Assembly (NCBI GenBank): GCA_036556965.1
Contig: DATBIO010000207.1
Coordinates: 1 to 14,876, forward strand
DNA: 14,876 bases
Source of the DNA: DATBIO01 sp036556965
GTDB taxonomy: Bacteria > Acidobacteriota > Vicinamibacteria > Fen-336
Direction: 5' to 3'
Below are positions 1 to 7,739 of this stretch, piece by piece; position 1 is the first letter of the stretch; every line of letters begins with the position of its first letter. Below the pieces are notes generated by a model that did not search any database, was not told the DNA's origin, and saw only the letters and a program-made list of their open reading frames with translations. A program made the translations under genes and the position numbers.

Positions 1-1
1 G

Positions 2-85
2 GCGGCAGGGAAGCGCGGGGGAGGGTGGGGGGTGGGCGCGGAGCGCGCCGTCCCGCGGTCGCGCGCAGTGCCCCCCCCACGATGA
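2..85 (+). CDS. Possible 3' end of an unidentified upstream gene (partial)
   Basis: A frame open from the window edge reads 27 codons and stops at a TGA at 83-85. That TGA overlaps the ATG at 82 in the ATGA arrangement seen at other junctions in this window. The peptide is rich in Gly, Arg, Ala and Pro and I recognise no family in it. In related gene orders a lysyl-tRNA synthetase gene can precede lolC (from memory), but this tail does not look like the end of that enzyme. The main support is the overlap geometry. In DNA this GC-rich, a short open frame is expected by chance, so the stretch may simply be a non-coding leader of lolC. Confidence 0.2.
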   Translation, partial: AAGKRGGGWGVGAERAVPRSRAVPPPR

Positions 86-1316
86 CGATGCCCTACGAGC
101 TCGCCATCGCCCTCCGCTACCTGACCGCCCGGCGCAAGCAGGTCTTCATCTCCGTCATCTCCGGCATCTCCGTGCTCGGGGTGACGGTGGGGGTGATGGC
201 CCTCATGGTGGCCCTCGGCCTCATGACCGGCCTGCAGAGGGAGATCCGCAGCAAGATCCTGGGGGCCACCGCCCACGTGAGCGTCTTCAAGAGCGGGGGA
301 GAGCCCTTCGAGGAGTGGTCGCAGGTGGCGGCGGCCGTGCGCACGGTGCCGGGGGTGGAGGGCTCCGCCCCCGCCGTCTACGGCAAGGCCCTGGTCAGCA
401 GCACGGTGGGCTCGGCGGTGGCCACGCTCAAGGGCGTGCTGCCGGAGGCGGAGCGCACGGTGACCGACATCGGCGGGCAGGTCCACGGCGCCTCGCTGGA
501 GGTGCTGGCGGGGGGGGCGGAGGGGGCCATGTCCCCCGTGCTCCTGGGCCACGAGCTCGCCTCCAACCTGGCCGTGGGCCGGGGCGACGTCATCAGCGTG
601 ACCTCGGCCCAGGGGCGCCTCTCTCCCCTGGGCATGCTCCCGCGCGTGACCAAGTTCCGGGTGGCGGGCACCGTGCGCACGGGCCTGTACGAGTTCGACG
701 CCGGCTGGGGCTACCTGCCCCTCGCCGCCGCGCAGCGCCTCTTCGGCGCGGAGGGCCAGGTGAGCCTGGTGGAGGTCCGCGTGGAGGACATCTACGCGGT
801 GCAGGGCCACGCCCGCGAGATCCTGCGCACGCTGGGGGACGGCTACCTCACCAACGACTGGATCCAGATGAACCAGAGCCTGTTCTCGGCGCTGTGGCTG
901 GAGAAGGTGGCCATCGGCCTCACCATCGGGCTCATCGTGCTCGTGGCCGCCCTCAACATCATGGCCACCTTGATCCTCATGGTCATGGAGAAGCACAAGG
1001 ACGTGGGCATCCTGGTCTCCATGGGTGCCTCGCGCGGCGCGGTGATGCGGATCTTCATGCTCCAGGGCCTGGTCATCGGCACGGTGGGCACGCTGGTCGG
1101 CTCGCTGCTGGGCTGGACGGCCTGCCGCGTGCTGGACCGCTACAAGCTCATCCAGATCCCCGTGGACGTCTACCAGATCTCCCACGTCCCCTTCACCCTC
1201 CTCCCGCGCGACGCGGCGGTGGTGGTGGCGGGGGCCATGCTCGTCTGCTTCCTGACCACCATCCTGCCCGCCCTGGGCGCCGCCAAGCTGGCCCCCGCGG
1301 AAGCGCTCCGCTACGA

Positions 1317-1320
<4 letters not shown>
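82..1320 (+). CDS. lolC: LolC/LolE-family lipoprotein-releasing ABC transporter permease
   Basis: Inner-membrane subunit of the Lol system, which extracts lipidated outer-membrane lipoproteins from the inner membrane and hands them to the periplasmic carrier LolA. The protein is 412 aa, normal for LolC/LolE (about 400-415). It begins MTMPYELAIALRYL, a typical family start. One N-terminal membrane segment (about 21-48) is followed by a large periplasmic domain (about 49-275) and three C-terminal FtsX-type segments (about 276-301, 324-346, 378-400). It ends PAEALRYE, the usual C-terminus. The start at 82 was chosen because upstream codons are low-complexity Gly/Arg; the ATG at 88 is equally possible. 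The stop overlaps the lolD start (ATGA at 1317-1320). Only one permease is present here, so the transporter may use a homodimer (LolF-like), or a partner may lie elsewhere. LolC and LolE cannot be told apart by eye. Confidence 0.9.
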
Positions 1321-2000
<680 letters not shown>

Positions 2001-2082
2001 GGCGACGCGCGGGGCCGGGCGCGCGCGGAGTCGGCACCCGGCCGGCTTTCGGCTAGAATCGGACGGGGGACGCGGCGATTTA
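2001..2082 (+). promoter_or_regulatory. Intergenic region with putative clpC promoter
   Basis: The gap between lolD and clpC contains TAGAAT at 2054-2059, close to a housekeeping -10 box. TCGGCA at 2031-2036 (four of six bases of TTGACA) lies exactly 17 bases upstream. Predicted transcription would start near 2066, just upstream of the clpC ATG at 2083. A purine stretch GGGGGA at 2065-2070 is a weak, distant ribosome-binding site. An inverted repeat GGCCGGG (2013-2019) / CCCGGCC (2037-2043) overlaps the -35 region and has no T-run, so I do not call a terminator. I saw no CtsR- or CIRCE-like operator. The assignment rests on motif matching only. Confidence 0.4.
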
Positions 2083-4488
2083 ATGTTCGAGCGCTACACG
2101 GAGCGGGCCCGGCGCGTCATCTTCTTCGCTCGCTACGAAGCCAGCCAGCTCGGGAGCAACGCCATCGAGACCGAGCACCTCCTCCTGGGCCTGATCCGGG
2201 AGGGCAAGGGGCTCACCTCGCGCATCTTCGGCAAGAGCCACCTCTCCATGGAGTCGATCCGCAAGGAGATCGAGGGCCGTGCCCTCTTCCGGGAGAAGGT
2301 CTCGACCTCGGTGGACATCCCCCTCTCCCTGGAGAGCAAGCGCGTGCTGAGCTTCGCCTCCGAGGAGGCGGAGCGCATGCTCCACAACTACATCGGGACC
2401 GAGCACATCCTGCTCGGCCTCCTGCGCGAGGAGAAGAGCCTGGCCGCGGGCATCCTCACCGAGAAGGGGATGCGGCTGAGCGCCGTGCGCGAGGACATCG
2501 TCTCCCTCCTCAACGAGAAGGCGAACCTGGGCAAGGCCAAGGAGACGCCGCTGCTCTCCGAGTTCTCGCGGGACCTCACGGAGGCGGCGGCGCGCGGGGC
2601 CCTCGACCCCCTGGTGGGGCGGCAGGAGGAGCTGGCGCGCATCGTCCAGGTGCTGTGCCGCCGCACCCGCAACAACCCCGTGCTCATCGGGGAGCCAGGG
2701 GTGGGGAAGACGGCCCTGGTGGAGGGCCTGGCCAACAAGATCGTGCAGGGTGACGTCCCCGTCTACCTGGCCGAGAAGCGCATCCTGGCCCTGGACATCT
2801 CGCTCATCGTGGCCGGGACCAAGTACCGCGGCCAGTTCGAGGAGCGGTTGAAGACGATCATGCGCGAGCTCACGGAGAGCCACAACATCGTGATCTTCAT
2901 CGACGAGCTACACACCCTGGTGGGGGCGGGCTCCGCGGAGGGCTCCCTGGACGCGGCCAACATCCTGAAGCCGGCCCTGAGCCGGGGCGAGATCCAGTGC
3001 ATCGGGGCCACCACCCCCGCCGAGTACCGCAAGTACATCGAGAAGGACCGCTCGCTGGAGCGGCGCTTCCAGGCGGTGAAGGTGGCGTCCCCCACGGAGG
3101 AGGAGACCATCCAGATCCTCCGCGGCATCAAGGACCGCTACGAGAAGTTCCACCACGTGAACTACGAGGACGAGGCCCTGGAGGCCGCCGTCTACCAGAG
3201 CAGCCGCTACATCCCCGACCGCTTCCTGCCCGACAAGGCCATCGACCTCCTGGACGAGGCGGGGAGCCGGGTGAAGCTCCGGGACGGGGTGGCCCTGGAG
3301 GAGGCGCCCGAGTTCCAGCGGCGCATCCGGCTGGTGGTGGACCGCGGCGAGGGGGGCAGCGCGTTCTTCCGCGACGAGGACGTGGCCCAGCGGGAGAACC
3401 TGCAGATCGTGCGCGAGCACTGGGACATGGGCGGGGCGGGCGGGCACGCCGTGACCAAGGGGGACATCGACGACGTGGTGTCCAAGTGGACGGGCATCCC
3501 AATCTCCGCCCTGCGCGAGGAGGAGTCGGCCAAGCTCCTGCGCATGGAGGAGGAGCTGCACCGCCGCATCATCTCCCAGGACAGCGCCATCGGGGCGGTG
3601 GCGCGCGCCATCCGGCGCACGCGCGCGGGACTCAAGAGCCCGCAGCGGCCGGTGGGCTCCTTCCTCTTCCTCGGACCCACCGGGGTGGGCAAGACGGAGG
3701 TGGCGCGCTCGCTGGCCGCCTTCCTCTTCGGGAGCGAGCGCGCCCTCATCCGCTTCGACATGTCGGAGTACATGGAGAAGCACTCCGTGAGCAAGCTCAT
3801 CGGGTCCCCTCCCGGCTACGTGGGGCACGAGGAGGGGGGACAGCTCACGGAGCGCGTGAAGCGCAACCCCTACTCGGTGGTGCTGCTGGACGAGATCGAG
3901 AAGGCCCACCCCGACGTCTTCAACATCCTGCTGCAGGTGTTCGAGGACGGGCACCTCACGGACGGGCTGGGCAACACCATCGACTTCAAGAACGCCATCC
4001 TCATCATGACCTCCAACATCGGGGCCCGCTTCATCGAGAAGAAGGGGCGCATGGGCTTCAGCTCCGGGGAGCCGCGGGAGACGGCGGCCAGCATCGGGGA
4101 GATGGTGATGGGGGAGGTGAAGCGCACCTTCAACCCCGAGTTCATCAACCGCCTCGACGAGATCATCGTCTTCGAGGCCCTCACGGAGAGCGACCTGGCC
4201 CGCATCACCCGGCTCCTGGTGGACCAGCTCAACGCCAACCTGAAGGAGAAGGGCATCGTCATCGCCATCCGCGACGACGGGGTGGCCTGGCTCCTGCAAA
4301 AGACCCTGCCCGAGCGCAACTACGGGGCGCGGCCCCTGCGGCGGGCCATCCAGCGCCACATCGAGGACGCGCTCTCCGAGGCCTTCATCCGCGGCCAGAT
4401 CCGCGCCCACCTCCCCCTCACCATCGGGGTGGAGGAGGGCCAGCTCTGGTACTGGCAGGACACGCGGGGAGGGGCCCTCTCCGCATGA
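2083..4488 (+). CDS. clpC: ClpC-type AAA+ unfoldase (ClpP partner)
   Basis: ATP-driven Hsp100 ring that unfolds proteins and feeds them to the ClpP protease in the cytoplasm. The 801-aa length matches ClpC (about 810). Two N-terminal Clp_N repeats (about 1-70 and 80-145; each has an ETEH/GTEH-LLLGL-type motif) precede AAA-1, with Walker A GEPGVGKT (203-210) and Walker B D274-E275. A short middle domain (about 405-465), far smaller than that of ClpB, leads to AAA-2 with Walker A GPTGVGKT (531-538) and Walker B D603-E604. M657-G658-F659 sits where ClpA/C/X carry the [LIV]GF loop that docks on ClpP, supporting a proteolytic role over a ClpB-like disaggregase. The ATG at 2083 gives the canonical MFERYTERAR start. 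Its stop overlaps bamA (ATGA), so this cytoplasmic unfoldase is co-translated with an outer-membrane assembly gene. No clpP or adaptor gene is in view. Confidence 0.93.
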   Translation: MFERYTERARRVIFFARYEASQLGSNAIETEHLLLGLIREGKGLTSRIFGKSHLSMESIRKEIEGRALFREKVSTSVDIPLSLESKRVLSFASEEAERMLHNYIGTEHILLGLLREEKSLAAGILTEKGMRLSAVREDIVSLLNEKANLGKAKETPLLSEFSRDLTEAAARGALDPLVGRQEELARIVQVLCRRTRNNPVLIGEPGVGKTALVEGLANKIVQGDVPVYLAEKRILALDISLIVAGTKYRGQFEERLKTIMRELTESHNIVIFIDELHTLVGAGSAEGSLDAANILKPALSRGEIQCIGATTPAEYRKYIEKDRSLERRFQAVKVASPTEEETIQILRGIKDRYEKFHHVNYEDEALEAAVYQSSRYIPDRFLPDKAIDLLDEAGSRVKLRDGVALEEAPEFQRRIRLVVDRGEGGSAFFRDEDVAQRENLQIVREHWDMGGAGGHAVTKGDIDDVVSKWTGIPISALREEESAKLLRMEEELHRRIISQDSAIGAVARAIRRTRAGLKSPQRPVGSFLFLGPTGVGKTEVARSLAAFLFGSERALIRFDMSEYMEKHSVSKLIGSPPGYVGHEEGGQLTERVKRNPYSVVLLDEIEKAHPDVFNILLQVFEDGHLTDGLGNTIDFKNAILIMTSNIGARFIEKKGRMGFSSGEPRETAASIGEMVMGEVKRTFNPEFINRLDEIIVFEALTESDLARITRLLVDQLNANLKEKGIVIAIRDDGVAWLLQKTLPERNYGARPLRRAIQRHIEDALSEAFIRGQIRAHLPLTIGVEEGQLWYWQDTRGGALSA

Positions 4489-6935
4489 GGCCGGCCAGCG
4501 CCCTCGCCGGCGGCTTCCTCCTCGCCCTCCTCGCGGGGAGGGCCACCGCCCAGGAGGTGCCGCCGCCCGCGGCCCCCCCCGCCCCCGCGGACGCGTCCCT
4601 CGCTCCCGCGGACGCCCCCGTGGTGGAGCGCGTGGAGGTGCAGGGGACGCAGTACCTCCAGGCGGAGACCATCCTCTATTACGTGTCCACCAAGGCCGGG
4701 GACCGCTACGACGAGCTGCGTCTGCAGGACGACTTCCGGCGGCTGTGGGACACGGGTTTCGTGGACGACCTCGTCCTCCACGTCTTCGACGGCAAGCAGG
4801 GCAAGATCGTCATCTTCCGCGTGTCGGAGCGCAAGCGCGTGCAGGTGGTGGACTACCGGGGCAGCAAGGAGCTGACCACCACCGAGATCGAGGACGCCCT
4901 GAAGGAGAAGGACGCCGCCCTGCGCATCGACAGCTTCTTCGACCCCGCCAAGGCGCGCCGCGCCGCGGAGATCATCGAGGAGAAGCTGGCCGCGGAGGGC
5001 CGCCCCTTCGCCACCGTCAAGGTGGACCACAAGGTGATCGGGGGAGCGGGCATGCAGGTCTCCTTCGTGGTGGAGGACGGGCCCAAGGCCAAGATCAAGT
5101 CCGTGGACTTCGTGGGCAACGAGGTCTTCGACGACGGCGACCTGCGCGGGAAGATGAAGAAGCTGAAGCACCCCGGCTTCAAGAACATGACCTGGCTCAT
5201 GGGCAAGAGCACCTACACCGAGGAGAAGTGGGAAGACCCCGCGGAGGGCGACCGCCAGCGCCTGGAGAAGCACTACCTCGACCATGGCTACGTCACCGCC
5301 AGCATCGGCGATCCCGAGATCACCTACACCGACGGCAAGGCCGGCTTCTTCAAGAAGAAGCCGGTGAAGTGGATGCACCTGAGCATTCCCGTGGCGGAGG
5401 GCGAGCAGTACCGGGTGGGCCAGGTCACCTTCCAGGGCCTGACCGTCTTCAAGGAGGAGGGGATCCGGCCCGTCTTCAAGCTGGAGCCGGGGGACGTCTA
5501 CAACCAGTCGAAGATCGACAAGGGCGAGGAGAAGCTGCGCGACTTCTACGGGAGCCAGGGCTACTTCCAGTGGACCATGCGCCCGGAGCGCAAGCCCGAC
5601 CCCGCGCGCAAGGTGGTGGACGTCAACCTGGTCATGGAGGAGGACAAGCGCTACTACGTGGGGCGCATCCACTTCACGGGCAACGACACCACCCGCGACA
5701 AGGTGATCCGCCGCGAGGTCTACCTGAACGAGGGCGACGTGTTCAACACGGAGGCCCTGAAGCTCTCCATCCGGCGCATCAACCAGCTCGGCTACTTCAA
5801 GCCCATGGAGAAGCCGCCCCAGATCCTGCAGAGCCGCATGGGCGAGGACAAGCTCGACCTCGTCTTCAAGGTGGAGGAGCAGAACCGCAACCAGTTCACC
5901 TTCGGGGGCGGCGTGAGCGGGCTGGAGGGGACCTTCGTCAACGCCTCCTTCTCCACCTCCAACTTCCTGGGCCTGGGGGAGACGCTCCAGGTCTACGCCC
6001 AGAGCGGCCGCCGCACCAAGAACTACCAGCTCGCCGTCACCGAGCCCTACCTCTTCGACCGGCCCATCACCGCCGGCATCGACCTGTTCTCGCGCAAGAT
6101 CGAGTACGAGACGCAGGTCAACGTGGTGGGGTACTCGCAGGAGACCACCGGCATCTCCTTCGTGACGGGGCTGCCCGTGGGACGCTTCACCCGCCTCTTC
6201 GCCAACTACGCTTACGAGATCATCGACATCCGCGACGTGCAGCGGGCGGGCGAGGACCAGGACGGCGACGACGACGACGGCAACGGCGAGCCGATCTTCG
6301 ACCCCATCTTCGGCCAGCTGGGGCGGCGGCGGGAGAGCCGCATCACGCCCTCCCTCGTCCACAACACGGTGGACAACCCCTACACCCCGCGCAGCGGCAT
6401 CAAGCTCTCCGCCATCGTGCCCATCGCGGGCGGGTTCCTGGGCGGGACCCTGGACTACATCAAGCCGAACCTGGAGGCGGTGGTCTACATCCCGCACACG
6501 CGCCGGACCTCGCTGGGCCTGCGCGCGGAGGGGGGGTGGGTGCGCCCCTACGGCAACACCGAGATCCTGCCCTACTACCAGCGCTACTTCCTGGGCGGGG
6601 AGACGCAGATCCGCGGCGTGAACGTGCGCACGGTGGGCCCGGTGTCCGAGAACAACGTGGCCCTGGGCGGGGACAAGTTCGTGCTCTTCAACGCCGAGTA
6701 CTACTTCGACATCGCGGGCCCCCTGCGCGCGCTGCTCTTCTTCGACGCCGGGCAGGCCTACCTGGAGTCCGAGAACATCGACCTCGGGAAGCTCCGGACC
6801 TCCACCGGGGTGGAGCTCCGCTTCATCATGCCCGTCATCAACGTCCCCTTCCGCCTCATCTACGCGTGGAACCCCAACCGTGACGCCTTCCAGCCCAAGT
6901 CCACCTTCAAGTTCGCCGTCGGCACGACGTTCTGA
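4485..6935 (+). CDS. bamA: Outer-membrane protein assembly factor BamA
   Basis: Core of the BAM complex, which folds and inserts beta-barrel proteins into the outer membrane. The protein is 816 aa. A signal peptide is visible (hydrophobic 5-18, probable signal peptidase I site A20-T21-A22 before Q23), followed by an Ala/Pro linker. Five POTRA domains start near 46, 119, 203, 309 and 391, and the barrel runs from about 470 to the C-terminus. R710-G711 in GGETQIRGV is the conserved loop-6 RG motif, and the last residues FAVGTTF end in Phe as in a beta-signal. The start is the ATG of the ATGA overlap with clpC, and a GGGGAGGGG stretch at 4466-4474 is a somewhat distant ribosome-binding site. Residues 590-602 form an Asp/Gly-rich acidic insertion in the barrel region. 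OmpH follows after a 19-base gap. TamA is an alternative family, but five POTRAs and the ompH neighbour favour BamA. Confidence 0.95.
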   Translation: MRPASALAGGFLLALLAGRATAQEVPPPAAPPAPADASLAPADAPVVERVEVQGTQYLQAETILYYVSTKAGDRYDELRLQDDFRRLWDTGFVDDLVLHVFDGKQGKIVIFRVSERKRVQVVDYRGSKELTTTEIEDALKEKDAALRIDSFFDPAKARRAAEIIEEKLAAEGRPFATVKVDHKVIGGAGMQVSFVVEDGPKAKIKSVDFVGNEVFDDGDLRGKMKKLKHPGFKNMTWLMGKSTYTEEKWEDPAEGDRQRLEKHYLDHGYVTASIGDPEITYTDGKAGFFKKKPVKWMHLSIPVAEGEQYRVGQVTFQGLTVFKEEGIRPVFKLEPGDVYNQSKIDKGEEKLRDFYGSQGYFQWTMRPERKPDPARKVVDVNLVMEEDKRYYVGRIHFTGNDTTRDKVIRREVYLNEGDVFNTEALKLSIRRINQLGYFKPMEKPPQILQSRMGEDKLDLVFKVEEQNRNQFTFGGGVSGLEGTFVNASFSTSNFLGLGETLQVYAQSGRRTKNYQLAVTEPYLFDRPITAGIDLFSRKIEYETQVNVVGYSQETTGISFVTGLPVGRFTRLFANYAYEIIDIRDVQRAGEDQDGDDDDGNGEPIFDPIFGQLGRRRESRITPSLVHNTVDNPYTPRSGIKLSAIVPIAGGFLGGTLDYIKPNLEAVVYIPHTRRTSLGLRAEGGWVRPYGNTEILPYYQRYFLGGETQIRGVNVRTVGPVSENNVALGGDKFVLFNAEYYFDIAGPLRALLFFDAGQAYLESENIDLGKLRTSTGVELRFIMPVINVPFRLIYAWNPNRDAFQPKSTFKFAVGTTF

Positions 6936-6943
6936 TCATTTCC

Positions 6944-6949
6944 AAGGAG
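6944..6949 (+). promoter_or_regulatory. Strong Shine-Dalgarno of ompH
   Basis: AAGGAG lies five bases before the ATG at 6955. It fixes that start over upstream in-frame codons and is the clearest ribosome-binding site in the window. Most other genes here begin inside their neighbour's stop codon and have weak or no such site. Confidence 0.85.
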
Positions 6950-6954
6950 TGAAG

Positions 6955-7668
6955 ATGAAGAAGACGTTCCTCGCCGCCCTCGGTTTGAGCGCGGCGTCCT
7001 CCCTGGCCTGGGCCCAGGAGCCCAAGGCCGCGCGCCTGGCCGTCATCGACCTCAACGTGGTCTCGCGCGACAGCGTCCTCGGCAAGAGCTACGCCTCCCG
7101 CATCGAGACCCTGGAGAAGGACCTGCAGGCCGAGGTGGCCAAGAAGCAGGGCGAGGTCCAGAAGATGGAGGCGGGCATCAAGACCCTGCAGGACGAGCTG
7201 GAGAAGCAGGCCTCCGTGCTGAGCCCCGAGGCGGCGGACCGCAAGCGCCAGGAGATCACGCGCAAGAGCCGCGAGCGCCAGGCCTTCGTGGAGGACAGCC
7301 AGGCCGAGCTGCAGCGGATGCGCGAGCGGGCGCAGGCGCAGGCGGAGAGCCTCAACGGCGAGTTCCAGCAGAAGATCAGGCCGCACATCGAGGCGGTGGC
7401 CAAGGAGAAGGGCGTCGACATCATCCTGACCAGCCAGGTCGCCCTCACCGTGAACAAGGAGTACGACCTCTCCCCGGCCGTCATCGCGCGCGTGGACGCC
7501 AACGAGAAGGCGCCCGCCGCCGCCGCGGCCAAGCCCGCCCCCGCGCCGGCCCGGCCCGCCGCCGGGGCGCCCGCGGCGGCCGCGCCCGCGCCCGCCCCCC
7601 CCGCGGCGGCCGCGCCCGCCCCCCCCGCGGCGCCCGCCCCCGCCCCCTCGCCGTCGCCCCAGCCGTAG
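6955..7668 (+). CDS. ompH: OmpH/Skp-family periplasmic chaperone with Ala/Pro-rich tail
   Basis: Periplasmic holdase that binds unfolded outer-membrane proteins on their way to BamA. The protein is 237 aa. The signal peptide MKKTFLAALGLSAASSLAWA ends at A20 (AWA before Q21). A short beta-strand segment (LAVIDLNVV), long Gln/Glu/Lys/Arg-rich coiled-coil helices (about 45-145) and a C-terminal strand region ending near DLSPAVIARVD follow, as in Skp. The position directly after bamA is the classic arrangement. Residues from about 182 to the end are almost purely Ala and Pro, about 55 aa beyond the usual family end. This tail is encoded by a GC-rich repeat and may be a flexible linker or a wall- or surface-contacting extension; nothing in the sequence decides which. 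TAG ends the gene 71 bases before fabZ-lpxA. Confidence 0.88.
   Translation: MKKTFLAALGLSAASSLAWAQEPKAARLAVIDLNVVSRDSVLGKSYASRIETLEKDLQAEVAKKQGEVQKMEAGIKTLQDELEKQASVLSPEAADRKRQEITRKSRERQAFVEDSQAELQRMRERAQAQAESLNGEFQQKIRPHIEAVAKEKGVDIILTSQVALTVNKEYDLSPAVIARVDANEKAPAAAAAKPAPAPARPAAGAPAAAAPAPAPPAAAAPAPPAAPAPAPSPSPQP
7570..7619 (+). repeat. 30-bp-period direct repeat in the ompH tail
   Basis: A 20-base segment at 7570-7589 recurs exactly at 7600-7619, and a shorter degenerate copy follows from about 7625. The period is 30 bases (ten codons), so the frame is preserved and each unit adds Ala/Pro residues. It looks like in-frame slippage or duplication within the OmpH tail and not a mobile or regulatory repeat. 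Confidence 0.75.
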
Positions 7669-7693
7669 CCCCCGCGGCGCGTTTCCCAGGGCA

Positions 7694-7721
7694 GCCCGTA
7701 CGGCCCTCCGGCCGTGCGGGC
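7694..7721 (+). terminator. Strong hairpin between ompH and fabZ-lpxA
   Basis: GCCCGTACGGCC (7694-7705) can pair over its full 12 bp with GGCCGTGCGGGC (7710-7721), with one T-G wobble and a four-base CTCC loop. This is the most stable-looking intergenic stem in the window. It lacks a downstream T-run, so it is not a standard intrinsic terminator. It could end or attenuate the ompH transcript, or protect its 3' end. Its right arm stops three bases before the putative TATCAT box at 7724. Confidence 0.45.
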
Positions 7722-7723
7722 CC

Positions 7724-7729
7724 TATCAT
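7724..7729 (+). promoter_or_regulatory. Putative -10 box upstream of fabZ-lpxA
   Basis: TATCAT matches five of six bases of TATAAT and sits in the same CTANNATC context as the boxes before clpC (2054) and the DUF4388 gene (13981). If used, transcription would begin near 7736, leaving only a few bases before the ATG at 7740. The message would then be nearly leaderless, which fits the lack of a usable Shine-Dalgarno. No good -35 hexamer is visible because the hairpin occupies that place. Confidence 0.3.
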
Positions 7730-7739
7730 CTCGGCAGGC

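Noticed and set aside
2013..2043. Inverted repeat GGCCGGG/CCCGGCC after lolD as a terminator
   Set aside because: The stem is only 7 bp with a 17-base loop, there is no T-run, and it overlaps the putative clpC -35. Such repeats arise easily at this GC content.
2997..4484. Upstream extension of the bamA frame into clpC
   Set aside because: The peptide before 4485 is Arg/Gly/Pro-rich junk overlapping ClpC. The signal peptide beginning at 4485 marks the true start.
4320..6497. A 725-codon minus-strand open frame opposite bamA
   Set aside because: The composition is low-complexity Val/Leu/Gly/His/Asp mirroring bamA codons, with no domain. It is an antisense shadow.
7570..7640. GC-rich repeat as a possible CRISPR or mobile-element end
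   Set aside because: The copies are in-frame Ala/Pro codons with a ten-codon period and no spacers, inverted ends or target duplication.
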